Below are positions 54,979 to 64,000 of a stretch of 64,000 nt of DNA, in pieces. The DNA is from Pseudomonadota bacterium. Lineage in GTDB: Bacteria; Pseudomonadota; Alphaproteobacteria; Rhodospirillales; Magnetospirillaceae. The notes beneath the pieces are model-generated. The model saw only the letters and a program-made list of their open reading frames with translations. It did not search any database and was not told the origin of the DNA. The first letter of the stretch is position 1. Each line of letters starts with the position of its first letter. The translations under genes and the position numbers were made by a program. Location of the stretch: NCBI GenBank assembly GCA_021781575.1, contig JAJXWP010000011.1, forward strand, positions 1-64,000, written 5' to 3'.

Positions 54979-57150
54979 CTACCCCCGCTGCTTCACCTCG
55001 CGGCGACGGCGATGAAGGGTCGGCTCGGTGTAGCCGCTGGGCTGGGTGCGCCCCTCGAACACCAGGTCACAGGCCGCCTTGAAGGCAATGCTGGCGTCGA
55101 AGTCGGGGGCCATCGGACGATAGGCCGTGTCGTCGGCATTCTGCGCGTCGACGACGGCCGCCATGCGCTTCATGGTAGCCAGCACCTGCTCGGCTGAGCA
55201 GATCCCATGATGGAGCCAGTTGGCGATGTGTTGGCTGGAGATGCGCAAGGTGGCCCGGTCCTCCATCAGGCCGACGTCGTGAATGTCTGGCACTTTCGAG
55301 CAACCGATGCCCTGGTCGACCCAGCGGACCACGTATCCGAGGATGCCCTGGGCGTTGTTGTCCAGTTCCTCCTGGACGATCTCGGCCGGCCAGTTGGCCC
55401 GGTCGGCCACCGGAATGGTCAGGATGTCGCCCAGCTTGGCGCGCGGCCGGCTCTTCAGGGCATCCTGCCGGGCCGCCACGTCCACCTTGTGGTAATGCAG
55501 GGCGTGCAGGGTCGCCGCGGTCGGCGACGGCACCCAGGCGGTGTTGGCGCCGGCCTGCGGATGACCGATCTTCGCCGACAGCATGTCGGCCATCTTGTCG
55601 GGCATGGCCCACATGCCCTTGCCGATCTGCGCACGGCCGCGCAGGCCGCAGGCCAAGCCAATATCGACGTTCCAGTCCTCGTAGGCCTTGATCCAGGCCG
55701 ACGACTTCATGTCGCCCTTGCGGATCATCGGCCCGGCCTCCATCGAGGTATGGATCTCGTCGCCGGTCCGATCGAGGAAGCCGGTGTTGATGAACACCAC
55801 ACGATCCTGCGCCGCACGGATGCATTCCTTGAGATTCACCGTGGTCCGGCGCTCCTCGTCCATGATCCCCACCTTGATGGCGAAAGGCGGCAGGCCGAGG
55901 GCCATTTCGACCCGGCCGAACAGTTCGTTGGTGAAGGCCACTTCATCGGGCCCGTGCATCTTCGGCTTGACGATGTAAATCGCGCCGGTGCGGCTGTTGC
56001 GGAATTTTCCCAGGCCACGCAAGTCGTGCATGGCGACCAGCGAGGAGATCATGGCATCGAGAATGCCTTCCGGCGCATGGCTGCCATCCTTCAGGATCAC
56101 CGCGTCGGTGGCCATCAGATGGCCGACATTGCGCACCAGCATGAGGCTGCGCCCCTGCAGGGTCAGTGTGCTGCCATCCGGCGCAGTGTAGGTGCGGTCG
56201 GGATTGAGGCTGCGATGCACCGACTTGCCGCCCTTGGGGAAATCGGCGATCAGCGTGCCGTTGAGCAGACCGAGCCAGTTGCGGTAGGCGTCGGCCTTGT
56301 CCTCGGCATCCACACAGGCCACCGAATCCTCGAGGTCGACGATGGTGGTGATGGCCGATTCGAGCACCACGTCGCTGATCCCGGCCAGATCGCCACGGCC
56401 GATGGGATGGTTGCGGTCGATATGGATCTCGACATGCAGTCCATGGTTGACCAGCAGCAGAGTGGACGGCGCCGCGGCATCTCCCTGATAGCCGGCAAAA
56501 CGGTCGGACGAACGCAATCCGGCCACCCGACCGTCGCCCAGAACGACCGCCAGCCGGCCGCCATCGACCCGATAGGCGGCGGCATCGCGATGCGATCCGT
56601 CGGTCAGTGGCGCCACCTCGTCGAGGAGATCACGGGCGAAGGCGATGACCCGGGCACCGCGCACCGGGTTATAGGCTGTGCCGCGTTCGGCGCCGCCGGT
56701 CTCCGCAATCGCGTCGGTGCCGTAAAGAGCGTCGTAAAGGCTGCCCCAGCGGGCATTGGCGGCGTTCAACGCGTAACGGGGATTGGTCGACGGCACCACC
56801 AGTTGCGGCCCGGCGATCGCCGAAATTTCGGTGTCCACATTGGCCGTGCGCACGGCAAAGTCAGGACCTTCCGGCAGCAGATAGCCGATCTGACGGAGGA
56901 AAGCCTCGTAAGCCGCGGCATCGAACGGCTTGCCGCGGTGTCCACGATGCCAATCGTCGATGGCCGCCTGCAATTCGTCACGGCGCCCCAGCAGGCCGCG
57001 GTTGCGGGGAGCGAAATCGTCTAGAATCCCCTCCAACTGGGACCAGAAGCGTTCGACCGTCACGCCGGTGCCGGGCAAAGCTTCGTCGTTGACGAAGTCA
57101 TAGAGCGCCTTGGCGATGCGAAGACCGCCGCAAACAATCGCCTGTGTCAC
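54979..57150 (-). CDS. glcB: Malate synthase G
   Basis: 723 aa, the usual G-type length. Condenses glyoxylate with acetyl-CoA to malate. Characteristic regions: [30 protein letters not shown], and the catalytic loop with [19 protein letters not shown]. Divergent from the IclR gene, whose intergenic region carries operator-like dyads; it completes the glycolate oxidase route encoded by glcDEF downstream. Confidence 0.96.
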   Translation of the reverse strand: MTQAIVCGGLRIAKALYDFVNDEALPGTGVTVERFWSQLEGILDDFAPRNRGLLGRRDELQAAIDDWHRGHRGKPFDAAAYEAFLRQIGYLLPEGPDFAVRTANVDTEISAIAGPQLVVPSTNPRYALNAANARWGSLYDALYGTDAIAETGGAERGTAYNPVRGARVIAFARDLLDEVAPLTDGSHRDAAAYRVDGGRLAVVLGDGRVAGLRSSDRFAGYQGDAAAPSTLLLVNHGLHVEIHIDRNHPIGRGDLAGISDVVLESAITTIVDLEDSVACVDAEDKADAYRNWLGLLNGTLIADFPKGGKSVHRSLNPDRTYTAPDGSTLTLQGRSLMLVRNVGHLMATDAVILKDGSHAPEGILDAMISSLVAMHDLRGLGKFRNSRTGAIYIVKPKMHGPDEVAFTNELFGRVEMALGLPPFAIKVGIMDEERRTTVNLKECIRAAQDRVVFINTGFLDRTGDEIHTSMEAGPMIRKGDMKSSAWIKAYEDWNVDIGLACGLRGRAQIGKGMWAMPDKMADMLSAKIGHPQAGANTAWVPSPTAATLHALHYHKVDVAARQDALKSRPRAKLGDILTIPVADRANWPAEIVQEELDNNAQGILGYVVRWVDQGIGCSKVPDIHDVGLMEDRATLRISSQHIANWLHHGICSAEQVLATMKRMAAVVDAQNADDTAYRPMAPDFDASIAFKAACDLVFEGRTQPSGYTEPTLHRRRREVKQRG

Positions 57151-57241
57151 GCTGACACTCCTTTAATACCGGATCACGTCGGCAGCGCCGACAAAAATTA
57201 CCAATATCGCAGCCCGCCGACACCGACAACGGATATTGCAA

Positions 57242-57281
57242 ATCATTCCACGATACGGAATCAACGGTTTACCGGAATGAT
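57242..57281. promoter_or_regulatory. glcB/iclR intergenic operator candidate
   Basis: The dyad TTCC-N7-GGAA (57246-57260, within ATTCCACGATACGGAAT at 57245-57261) is followed by a second GGAAT and a longer inverted repeat ATCATTCC/GGAATGAT (57242-57249 and 57274-57281). They lie between glcB (start 57150) and the IclR gene, and the same 15-bp dyad occurs before glcD. Confidence 0.65.
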
Positions 57282-57306
57282 TTTGCTGATATATACGGAC
57301 ACCAAA

Positions 57307-58176
57307 ATGAACGGTAAGGCAGGCAGGAAGGCCATGGCGGGTCGAACTTCCACATCCCGGCGGCGCGGCAAGGGCACGGTCGCCAACCGCGGTACCGCCG
57401 AACGGACGGGGCAGGTCCAGTCGCTGACCCGCGCCCTGTCCATTCTCAACGCTGTCGCCGAAGCGGACGACGGCATGACGCTGACCGACATCGCCCAGCA
57501 GGTGGGCCTGCCGCCGTCGACCACCCACCGGCTGCTCACCACCCTGCAGCAGGAACATTACGTCCGCTTCGACAACGAACGGACGCTGTGGTCGGTCGGT
57601 GTCCAGAGCTTCGTCGTCGGCAATGCCTTCCTGCGCAACCGACACCTGGTGCAGACCGCCCGGCCATTGTTGCGGGCGCTGATGGAGGAAAGCGGGGAAA
57701 CGGTCAACCTGGCGATCATCGATGAAGGCGAAGCGGTGTTCCTCCATCAGGTGGAATGCCGCCAGATGATGCGCGCCCTGTCCGAATTGGGGTCGCGCGT
57801 CCCCCTGCACTGCTCGGGCGTCGGCAAGGCGTTGCTGTTGGCCATGACCGACGGCGCCGTGAGCAAGATCCTGCACCGGCATGGGCTGCGCCGCCTGACG
57901 ACGAGAACCATCGTCAAACCTGCCGAATTGAGGGAAGAGCTCGGGCGCAGCCAAAGCCGCGGTTTTGCCATCGACGACGAGGAACACGCCGTCGGATTGC
58001 GTTGCGTGGCGGCGCCTGTCCTCGACGAACTGGGCGAGCCGATCGCCGCCATTTCCATCTCGGGGCCGGCCGCCCGTATCACCGACGACCGCATCCCGTT
58101 TCTCGGCGCCATGGTGCGCCGATGCGCCGAGGCGATCACCCGCGAATACGGCGGGCGCATCGTCAGGCCCGGCTGA
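57307..58176 (+). CDS. IclR family transcriptional regulator
   Basis: 289 aa from ATG 57307. An N-terminal basic extension (about 1-35) precedes the winged helix (LTRALSILNAVAE, IAQQVGLPPSTTHRLL), then the C-terminal IclR effector domain (about 115-285). ATG 57307 is preferred to 57277 because the operator dyads lie just upstream of it; ATG 57334 is also possible. Placed between glcB and glcDEF, it very likely controls glycolate or glyoxylate use. The effector is not known; glyoxylate-binding IclR/AllR proteins are a precedent. Confidence 0.9.
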   Translation: MNGKAGRKAMAGRTSTSRRRGKGTVANRGTAERTGQVQSLTRALSILNAVAEADDGMTLTDIAQQVGLPPSTTHRLLTTLQQEHYVRFDNERTLWSVGVQSFVVGNAFLRNRHLVQTARPLLRALMEESGETVNLAIIDEGEAVFLHQVECRQMMRALSELGSRVPLHCSGVGKALLLAMTDGAVSKILHRHGLRRLTTRTIVKPAELREELGRSQSRGFAIDDEEHAVGLRCVAAPVLDELGEPIAAISISGPAARITDDRIPFLGAMVRRCAEAITREYGGRIVRPG

Positions 58177-58269
58177 GTTCGTCGAGGAAGCATTGCACCG
58201 ACAGCCTCAGGCTGTCGGATACCATCGGCACCGCGACCATCGACCTGCCTACAATGCCTTGATATATAT

Positions 58270-58313
58270 GGAATTAAGTTCCTTTCAGTCTTTGTTTTCC
58301 ATATGGTGGAAAA
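58270..58313. promoter_or_regulatory. glcD promoter region with IclR-type dyads
   Basis: TTTTCCA-N5-TGGAAAA (58295-58313) is a perfect 7-bp inverted repeat containing TTCC-N7-GGAA at 58297-58311, identical in arm sequence and spacing to the dyad before glcB. Just upstream lies a reversed dyad GGAATTAAGTTCC (58270-58282), next to TATATAT (58263-58269). The region is AT-rich and lies 83 nt before the glcD start. Confidence 0.7.
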
Positions 58314-58395
58314 GCTATCCAACCGGCCGGCGGCCCATGCATATGCTTTGCCGATCGGCGACAGCCCACCAAGACATTGAACTGGGAGAAAGACC

Positions 58396-59883
58396 ATGCG
58401 CATGCCGACGCCCGATCCGCTTGCCCTGGGGCAGTATCGACAGCTGATCGAAGGCTTGCGCGCCATTGTTCCCGGCGAGGGCGTGATCGTCGACGAGCGC
58501 GAGTTGGCCGCTTATGAGAGCGACGGCCTGACCGCCTATCGCCAGTTGCCCATGGTGGTCGTGCTACCCGAGACCACCGAACAGGTCGCCGCCATCCTCC
58601 GCCTTTGCCGCGACCTGTCGGTCAAGGTGGTGCCGCGCGGCGGGGGAACCTCGCTGTCGGGCGGCGCTCTGCCGGTGGCCGACGGAATCGTCCTGGGCAT
58701 GAGCCGGTTCAATCAGGTGCTCGAGGTCGACTATCTCAACCGGACGGCCAGGGTGCAGCCGGGAGTGACCAATCTGGGCATCACCCGTGCGGTCGAGGCG
58801 CATGGATTCTATTACGCCCCCGACCCCTCGAGCCAGATCGCCTGCACCATCGGCGGCAACGTGGCGGAAAATTCGGGCGGCGTGCATTGCCTGAAATACG
58901 GCATGACGACAAACAACGTGCTGGGTGTCGTGCTGGTCACCATCGATGGCGACGTCGTGCATCTGGGCGGCAGCGCGCTGGATTCGCCCGGATACGACCT
59001 CGTCGGCCTGGTGGTCGGCTCGGAGGGGCTGCTCGGGGTAGTCACCGAGGTGACGGTCCGTATTCTGCCCAAGCCGGAAACGGCGCGCGCCGTCCTCGTC
59101 GGCTTCCCGACCAACGCCGCCGCCGCCGACGCCGTTGCCGCCATCATTGGCAGCGGCATCATCCCGGCCGGCATGGAAATGATGGATCGACCGGCCATCC
59201 ACGCCGCCGAGGATTTCATCGGTGCCGGCTATCCGCGCGATGCCGAGGCCCTGCTGATCATCGAACTGGATGGTCCCGAGGTGGAAGTGAACCACCTGAT
59301 CGAACGAGTGGTGGCCGTCGTCGAGCAGCGCCAGGCCGGTTCCATTAAGGTCAGCACCAGCGAGGAACAGCGGCTGGCCTTCTGGGCCGGGCGCAAGGCG
59401 GCCTTTCCGGCCGTCGGGCGCATCTCTCCCGACTACTACTGTATGGATGGCACCATCCCGCGGGCGCGGTTGCCCGAAGTGCTGGACGGCATCGCCGCGT
59501 TCTCTCGTAAATACGACCTCAAGGTGGCCAACGTCTTCCATGCCGGCGACGGCAACCTGCATCCGCTGATCCTTTACGACGCCAACCAGCCGGGCCAGCT
59601 GGAAGCAGCCGAGGCGTTCGGCGCCGACATCCTGAGGATGTGCGTCAAGGTGGGCGGCGTGCTGACCGGGGAGCACGGCGTCGGCGTCGAAAAACGGGAC
59701 CTGATGAACGACCAGTTCGACGAGGTCGATCTCGACCAGCAGCGGCGGGTGAAAGACGCCTTCGACCCCTCGGGGCTGTTCAACCCGGGCAAGATGTTTC
59801 CCCTGCTCAGCGCCTGCGCCGAACAGGGCCGCATGCACGTGTCCGGCGGGGCCACCCGCTTCCCCAATATTCCGCGGTTCTGA
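58396..59883 (+). CDS. glcD: Glycolate oxidase subunit GlcD (FAD)
   Basis: 495 aa. FAD-binding PCMH domain (about 45-225) with RGGGTSLSGGALP and GNVAENSGGVHCLKYGMTTNNVLG, then the FAD-linked oxidase C-terminal domain with NVFHAGDGNLHPLI and GGVLTGEHGVGVEKRD. Oxidises glycolate to glyoxylate and passes electrons to GlcF and the quinone pool. First of glcD-E-F; the glcB product uses its glyoxylate. Confidence 0.96.
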   Translation: MRMPTPDPLALGQYRQLIEGLRAIVPGEGVIVDERELAAYESDGLTAYRQLPMVVVLPETTEQVAAILRLCRDLSVKVVPRGGGTSLSGGALPVADGIVLGMSRFNQVLEVDYLNRTARVQPGVTNLGITRAVEAHGFYYAPDPSSQIACTIGGNVAENSGGVHCLKYGMTTNNVLGVVLVTIDGDVVHLGGSALDSPGYDLVGLVVGSEGLLGVVTEVTVRILPKPETARAVLVGFPTNAAAADAVAAIIGSGIIPAGMEMMDRPAIHAAEDFIGAGYPRDAEALLIIELDGPEVEVNHLIERVVAVVEQRQAGSIKVSTSEEQRLAFWAGRKAAFPAVGRISPDYYCMDGTIPRARLPEVLDGIAAFSRKYDLKVANVFHAGDGNLHPLILYDANQPGQLEAAEAFGADILRMCVKVGGVLTGEHGVGVEKRDLMNDQFDEVDLDQQRRVKDAFDPSGLFNPGKMFPLLSACAEQGRMHVSGGATRFPNIPRF

Positions 59884-59894
59884 AAGGGCCTGTG

Positions 59895-61079
59895 ATGGTC
59901 GAGACGATCCGGGTCACATCCGAGGCGATGGCGGCCGAAACCATCGCGTCCGCCTATGCCCAAGGACGCAGCGTCGAAATCGCCGGCCGCGGCAGCAAAT
60001 GGCCGTTCGGGCGCCCAATCCACACCGACATGCGGCTGGAAACCACCGGCCTGGCCGGCATCACCCTTTACGAACCGGCCGAGTTGGTGATGCGCGCCGG
60101 AGCCGGCACGCCGCTCGAGGAGATCGAAGCGGCGCTGGCCGCCAACGGTCAGATGCTCGCCTTCGAGCCGCGCGACCTGGGCGGTCTGCTGGGCACCACG
60201 GAAGGAACGCAGAGCATCGGCGGCGTGGTGGCGACCAATCTGGCCGGCCCGCGCCGCTGCGTCGCCGGCGCCGTGCGCGACCATGTGCTGGGCTTACGCG
60301 CCGTCAACGGCAGGGGCGAGGTGTTCAAGACCGGAGGGCGCGTCGTCAAGAACGTCACCGGCTATGATCTGTGCAAGCTGCTCACCGGGTCCTTCGGCAC
60401 CCTGGCGGTGTTCACCGAAGTCACCTTCAAGGTGTTGCCCGCCCCGGAAACCGAGGAAACCGTCGTCCTGCACGGCGTTGACGCGGAGACCGCGGTGCGG
60501 CTGATGGGGCGGGCGCTGGGCAGCGCCGCCGATATCTCCGGTGCCGCCTGGATGCCGGCGGCCCTGGCCGAAGGCGGGGACCGCGCGTTTCTGCGGCTGG
60601 AGGGATTCGGCCCGTCGGTCAAGGCGAGACGCCGCTACCTGATGGAAACCATCGTCGGCGGCACCGTCGAGGCGACGGTGGTCGAGGCCGAGGAAAGCCA
60701 CAGCCTGTGGCGGAATATCCGCGATGTCCGGGTTTTCCACGGGCGTTGGGGACAAGTGGTGTGGAAACTGGCAGTCCGCCCATCCGATGCGCCGGCATTG
60801 CTGCAGCGTCTGGGCGAGCAGACCGACGGCGAAGCGTTCATCGACGGCGGCGGCGCCTTCCTGTGGCTCAGCCTGCCTTGCCCAGGTGACGCGCCGGCCG
60901 GCCTGATCCGCGGCCTGCTGCCGGACGGCGGACATGCCACGCTGGTCGCCGGCCCGGAGGCGGAACGGGCTGCGCAGGCGGTCTTCCAGCCTTTGCCGGC
61001 GCCACTGGCCGCCCTGGAAGCCCGCGTCAAAGCCAGCTTCGACCCCAAGTCGATCCTCAATCCCGGCCGGATGGCCTAG
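59895..61079 (+). CDS. glcE: Glycolate oxidase subunit GlcE
   Basis: 394 aa, the FAD-binding subunit homologous to the N-terminal half of GlcD with a shortened FAD pocket. It has PCMH features GTTEGTQSIGGVVATNLAGPRR and GYDLCKLLTGSFGTLAVFTE. ATG 59895 lies 11 nt after the glcD stop; longer upstream readings lie inside glcD. Works as a GlcDEF complex. Confidence 0.94.
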   Translation: MVETIRVTSEAMAAETIASAYAQGRSVEIAGRGSKWPFGRPIHTDMRLETTGLAGITLYEPAELVMRAGAGTPLEEIEAALAANGQMLAFEPRDLGGLLGTTEGTQSIGGVVATNLAGPRRCVAGAVRDHVLGLRAVNGRGEVFKTGGRVVKNVTGYDLCKLLTGSFGTLAVFTEVTFKVLPAPETEETVVLHGVDAETAVRLMGRALGSAADISGAAWMPAALAEGGDRAFLRLEGFGPSVKARRRYLMETIVGGTVEATVVEAEESHSLWRNIRDVRVFHGRWGQVVWKLAVRPSDAPALLQRLGEQTDGEAFIDGGGAFLWLSLPCPGDAPAGLIRGLLPDGGHATLVAGPEAERAAQAVFQPLPAPLAALEARVKASFDPKSILNPGRMA

Positions 61080-61092
61080 CCTGAGGCTAACG

Positions 61093-62397
61093 ATGCAGAC
61101 CCGCTTCACTCCCACCCAACTCGCCGATCCAGTCGTCCGCGAAACCGACGCCATCCTGCGCAAGTGCGTCCATTGCGGTTTCTGCACGGCCACCTGCCCG
61201 ACCTTCGTGCTGCGCGGCGACGAACTGGACAGCCCGCGCGGCCGCATTTACCTGATCAAGGAGATGTACGAGCGGGGCGGTCCGCCGCCACCCGCCCTGG
61301 TCAAGCATCTTGACCGCTGCCTGTCCTGCCTGTCCTGCATGACGACTTGTCCGTCGGGAGTCGATTACATGCACCTGGTGGATGCGGCGCGCCATCGCAT
61401 CGAGCGGCATCCCGAGCTGCGGCCCGTCGGGGAGCGGCTGTTGCGCCGCCTGCTGGCCTGGGTGATGAGCAGCCGCTCGCGCTTCCGCTGGGCGCTGCGC
61501 GCGGCGCAACTCACCGCCCCGTTCCGCGGACTGCTGCCGGCGCGGCTGCGGGCCATGGCGGCGCTGGCTCCGGCACATTTGCCCGAGCCGTCGCCGGCAT
61601 TACGGCCGCAGATGTTCGCTGCGGAAGGCGCAAGGGTGGCCCGGGTGGCTCTGCTGACCGGCTGCGTGCAGGCGGTCATCGACAGAGAGATCATCGAGTC
61701 GACGGTCCGCCTGTTGACCCGCCATGGGGTCGAGGTGGTGGTTGCCGCCCAGGCCGAGTGCTGCGGCGCCCTGTCTCACCACATGGGGCAGGTCGAATCC
61801 GCCAAGGCCAAGGCCAAGGCCATCATCGACGCCTGGTGGCGCGAAACCCGCGAAGGCGGCGGCGAAGGGCTTGACGCGGTGGTCGTCAACACATCCGGCT
61901 GCGGATCGATGATCAAGGATTATGGCCATCTGTTCCGTGACGATGAGCCTCTGCTGGCGCACCGCGCGCAAGCGATTGCCGGATTGGCGCTGGACGTCAC
62001 CGAACTGATCGAGAGGGTCGGCCTGAAGCCGGCCACCACTCCTACCGGGCAACGGGTGGCCTACCACTCGGCCTGTTCTCTGCAGCACGGCCAGCGCCTC
62101 CGCACCCTGCCGCAGGCATTGCTGCGCAGCGCCGGTTTCGAGGTCAGGGAAGCGGCGGAGGGGCATCTGTGCTGCGGTTCGGCGGGAACCTACAACCTGC
62201 TGCAGCCGGAATTGTCAGGCCGGTTGAAGGCGCGCAAAGTGGCCAATCTGGAGGCCACCGAACCGGAGATGATCGCCGCCGGCAATATCGGCTGCCTGGT
62301 GCAGATCGGCAGCGGCACCGACATTCCGCTGGTGCACACGGTGCAACTTCTGGACTGGGCGACGGGAGGCCCGAAGCCGGGGGGCCTCGGCCGGTGA
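61093..62397 (+). CDS. glcF: Glycolate oxidase iron-sulfur subunit GlcF
   Basis: 434 aa. Two 4Fe-4S ferredoxin motifs CX2CX2CX3C (C25-C28-C31-C35 and C76-C79-C82-C86) and two CCG domains (CCGALSHHMG near 225 and CCGSAGTYN near 360), as expected for the electron-transfer subunit. ATG 61093 is 14 nt after glcE. Last gene of the operon. Confidence 0.95.
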   Translation: MQTRFTPTQLADPVVRETDAILRKCVHCGFCTATCPTFVLRGDELDSPRGRIYLIKEMYERGGPPPPALVKHLDRCLSCLSCMTTCPSGVDYMHLVDAARHRIERHPELRPVGERLLRRLLAWVMSSRSRFRWALRAAQLTAPFRGLLPARLRAMAALAPAHLPEPSPALRPQMFAAEGARVARVALLTGCVQAVIDREIIESTVRLLTRHGVEVVVAAQAECCGALSHHMGQVESAKAKAKAIIDAWWRETREGGGEGLDAVVVNTSGCGSMIKDYGHLFRDDEPLLAHRAQAIAGLALDVTELIERVGLKPATTPTGQRVAYHSACSLQHGQRLRTLPQALLRSAGFEVREAAEGHLCCGSAGTYNLLQPELSGRLKARKVANLEATEPEMIAAGNIGCLVQIGSGTDIPLVHTVQLLDWATGGPKPGGLGR

Positions 62398-62398
62398 C

Positions 62399-62485
62399 GC
62401 TTCGAGACGCCGTCCGCAGCGGCTGCTCAGCAAGGCAAGTGAACGGCTCGCCCTCATCTGAGGCCCCCGAGGGTCATCTCGAAGC
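62399..62485. repeat. Degenerate palindromic intergenic element
   Basis: Perfect 9-bp outer arms GCTTCGAGA (62399-62407) and TCTCGAAGC (62477-62485) enclose about 70 nt with CTGCTCAGCA-like and CTCATCTGAGG-like inner pieces. The design resembles the 'TTCGAGACG...CGTCTCGAA' palindromic repeats found between genes in many alphaproteobacteria (recollection). It lies between the convergent glcF and the cyclase gene. Confidence 0.5.
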
Positions 62486-62515
62486 TTTCGCGTATTTTTC
62501 GGTGATCCATATCGG

Positions 62516-64000
62516 CTATTTCGACTTCATCACCCAGACCCCGTCCCAGTCCTGGCCGGGTGGATCGGCGATCAGATGGCGGCAGCGATCGATGTACATC
62601 TTGGTGGCGAAATCGCCCGGATGCTGGGTGTTGGCTTCGCCGAAAGCCCTCAGCGCCTGGTCGAACTGCCCCTCGCGATAAGCCTTCAGTCCATATTGAA
62701 AGGCCTGCAGCACCCCCATCATGTTGGGGAAGGTCTCGTCGGTGTGGTAGTCGAGGATTTCGTACACCGCCACCGGCTTGGTCTTGCCTTTGACCACCAC
62801 CCGATCAATCTCGCGGGAGCGGTAGGTGGCCTTCAGCTTCTTCATCGTGTATTCGCTGACCAGGATATGGGCACCGTATTGCTTGGTGGCCGACTCCAGC
62901 CGCGACGCCAGGTTCACTCCGTCGCCGATCACCGTATAGTCCTGCCGCTTGGGCGAGCCGATATTGCCCGAAACCACGGTGTCGGTGTTGAGTCCGACGC
63001 CGATATCGATGGGACGCTTGCCGTCGGCGGCACGCCGGCGGTTGAACGCCTGCAGTTCCGTCATCATGGCAACGGCGGCCCGGACCGCGCGGTCTTCGTC
63101 GTCTTCATGGCGTCTGGCGGTGCCGAATACCGCCATGATGGCGTCGCCAATGAACTTGTCGAGCATCCCCCCCTGGTCGGTGATGCAATCGACCATCAAG
63201 GTGAAATACTGGTTGAGCAGGCTGATGATGCCCTGTGGCCCCAGTTCCTCCGACAGGGTGGTGAAGCTGCGGACGTCGGAGAACAGGATGGTCGCCTCGA
63301 CCGACTGGCCGCCCAGGAAGTCCGCCCCCGACGCCAGAAGCTGGTCGGCCAGTGCCGGATCCATATAGCGCGACATGGTCGACTTCATGCGCTTTTCGCT
63401 GGAGATGTCTTCGATCATCACCAGTGATCCCAGTTTCTTTTCCCCCGCCGTGGTCAACGGCATGACGGTGACATTGACCGACAGATGCTCGGTCTCGACG
63501 GTCAGTTGGGCGTCCACCATCACTTCGGTGCCGCCGGTATCGCCCACCGTGCGGATCTTCTCCACCAGCCAGGCGTTGTCGCCGACGAAGAAGCCGTCCG
63601 CCGGCTGGTTCACCATGGCAACGGCCGAGGTCTTGAGCAAGCGGCAGCCGGCGGCGTTGCAGGTAACGATTTTTCCTTCCCCGTTAAGGGTGATGACGCC
63701 GTTGGTCATCGATTCGAGGATGCTCTCGTTGTAGTTCTTGATCGCCTGTACATCGTCGAACAGCTTGGCGTTCTCGAGGCCAATGGAAATCTGCGAGGTG
63801 AAAGCCTTCAGGCGGGCTTCGTCGTCGGCCGTGAAAACGCCGCCGCGCTTGTTCAGAACTTGGGTGACGCCGATCACCTTGCCGGCCTTGTTGGTCACCG
63901 GCACGCAAAGGATCGACCGGGTGAAGAAGCCGGTCTTGCGATCGAAGGATGGATTGAAACGGAGATCGGCATAAGCATGAGGAATATTGACGCTTTGCCC
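62516..64000 (-). CDS. GAF-PAS adenylate/guanylate cyclase, 5' end missing
   Basis: About 494 residues present; the gene begins beyond the right edge. Order from its visible start: GAF domain (RKTGFFTRSILCVPV, KVIGVTQVLNK), PAS domain, and a class III nucleotide cyclase domain with both metal-binding aspartates (ILFSDVRSF and KFIGDAIMAVFG). The C-terminal tail includes a TPR-like YREGQFDQALRAFGEA. Likely makes cAMP or cGMP in response to a ligand in the GAF/PAS domains. A GTG at 63906-63904 is internal, not the start. Confidence 0.9.
   Translation of the reverse strand, partial: GQSVNIPHAYADLRFNPSFDRKTGFFTRSILCVPVTNKAGKVIGVTQVLNKRGGVFTADDEARLKAFTSQISIGLENAKLFDDVQAIKNYNESILESMTNGVITLNGEGKIVTCNAAGCRLLKTSAVAMVNQPADGFFVGDNAWLVEKIRTVGDTGGTEVMVDAQLTVETEHLSVNVTVMPLTTAGEKKLGSLVMIEDISSEKRMKSTMSRYMDPALADQLLASGADFLGGQSVEATILFSDVRSFTTLSEELGPQGIISLLNQYFTLMVDCITDQGGMLDKFIGDAIMAVFGTARRHEDDEDRAVRAAVAMMTELQAFNRRRAADGKRPIDIGVGLNTDTVVSGNIGSPKRQDYTVIGDGVNLASRLESATKQYGAHILVSEYTMKKLKATYRSREIDRVVVKGKTKPVAVYEILDYHTDETFPNMMGVLQAFQYGLKAYREGQFDQALRAFGEANTQHPGDFATKMYIDRCRHLIADPPGQDWDGVWVMKSK

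Noticed and set aside
63904-63906. GTG as the start of the terminal cyclase gene
   Set aside because: GAF domain sequence continues upstream without a break to the window edge, so this GTG is internal.

Overview
The window is one contiguous piece of a high-GC chromosome. Gene families and order suggest a Rhodospirillales-type alphaproteobacterium, close to Magnetospirillum or Phaeospirillum. This is inferred from ffs-dnaX-ybaB-recR, def-fmt-truA beside dapDE, pheA-kdsB with a membrane-anchored cytochrome c, yejABEF, DUF2125 and HAF/DUF4214 proteins, not from a search. No prophage, CRISPR array, rRNA, tRNA or intact insertion sequence is visible. Most of it is ordinary core genome, with a few accessory blocks.

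Layout. 1-1025: 5' part of a PAS/GAF sensor (minus). 1240-4579: HAD nucleotidase, dapD, dapE and a membrane protein (plus). 4582-10855 (minus): host-attachment-type protein, truA-fmt-def, a DUF4136 lipoprotein, and recR-ybaB-dnaX, with the SRP RNA gene just upstream of dnaX. 11242-14708: a solitary TetR regulator, then an arsenic operon arsR-arsC-acr3-arsM (minus) with a recognisable promoter and operator. 14828-16455: pheA and kdsB. 16578-23708 (plus): cytochrome c, hisN-like phosphatase, yejA-yejB-yejE-yejF. 23755-25790: DUF2125, ChaC-like and TerB-like proteins.

25918-29136 is a signalling operon: a single-domain receiver, a CheC-type phosphatase with both active-site pairs, and a PAS-PAS-GGDEF-EAL protein with all catalytic motifs. 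It is followed by a large MscS channel, an MFS transporter, an N-terminally truncated FkbM methyltransferase, rmuC, rlmJ and a seven-repeat HAF protein with a DUF4214 tail.

37915-45106 (minus) holds six coupled genes, hyfB-C-E-F-G-I. They encode a hydrogenase-4/complex I-like membrane complex. The large subunit lacks the cysteine pairs that hold the NiFe centre, and no HycF/HyfH ferredoxin or nickel-maturation gene is nearby. This is the most interesting system here: an energy-converting hydrogenase-related (Ehr-like) complex of unknown substrate. A one-domain cyclic-nucleotide-binding protein lies just upstream of the operon.

46042-54921: small conserved-looking proteins, a HATPase-receiver protein without a phosphoacceptor helix, an AsmA protein, cobT under a cobalamin riboswitch and thiC under a TPP riboswitch (the two riboswitches are divergent), a TlpA-like thioredoxin and a RatA/COQ10-like protein. 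54979-62397: a glycolate/glyoxylate unit made of glcB (minus), an IclR regulator, and glcD-glcE-glcF (plus). The same 15-bp dyad TTCC-N7-GGAA sits in front of both glcB and glcD, which suggests one regulator for both arms. The window ends inside a GAF-PAS-adenylate/guanylate cyclase gene (minus).
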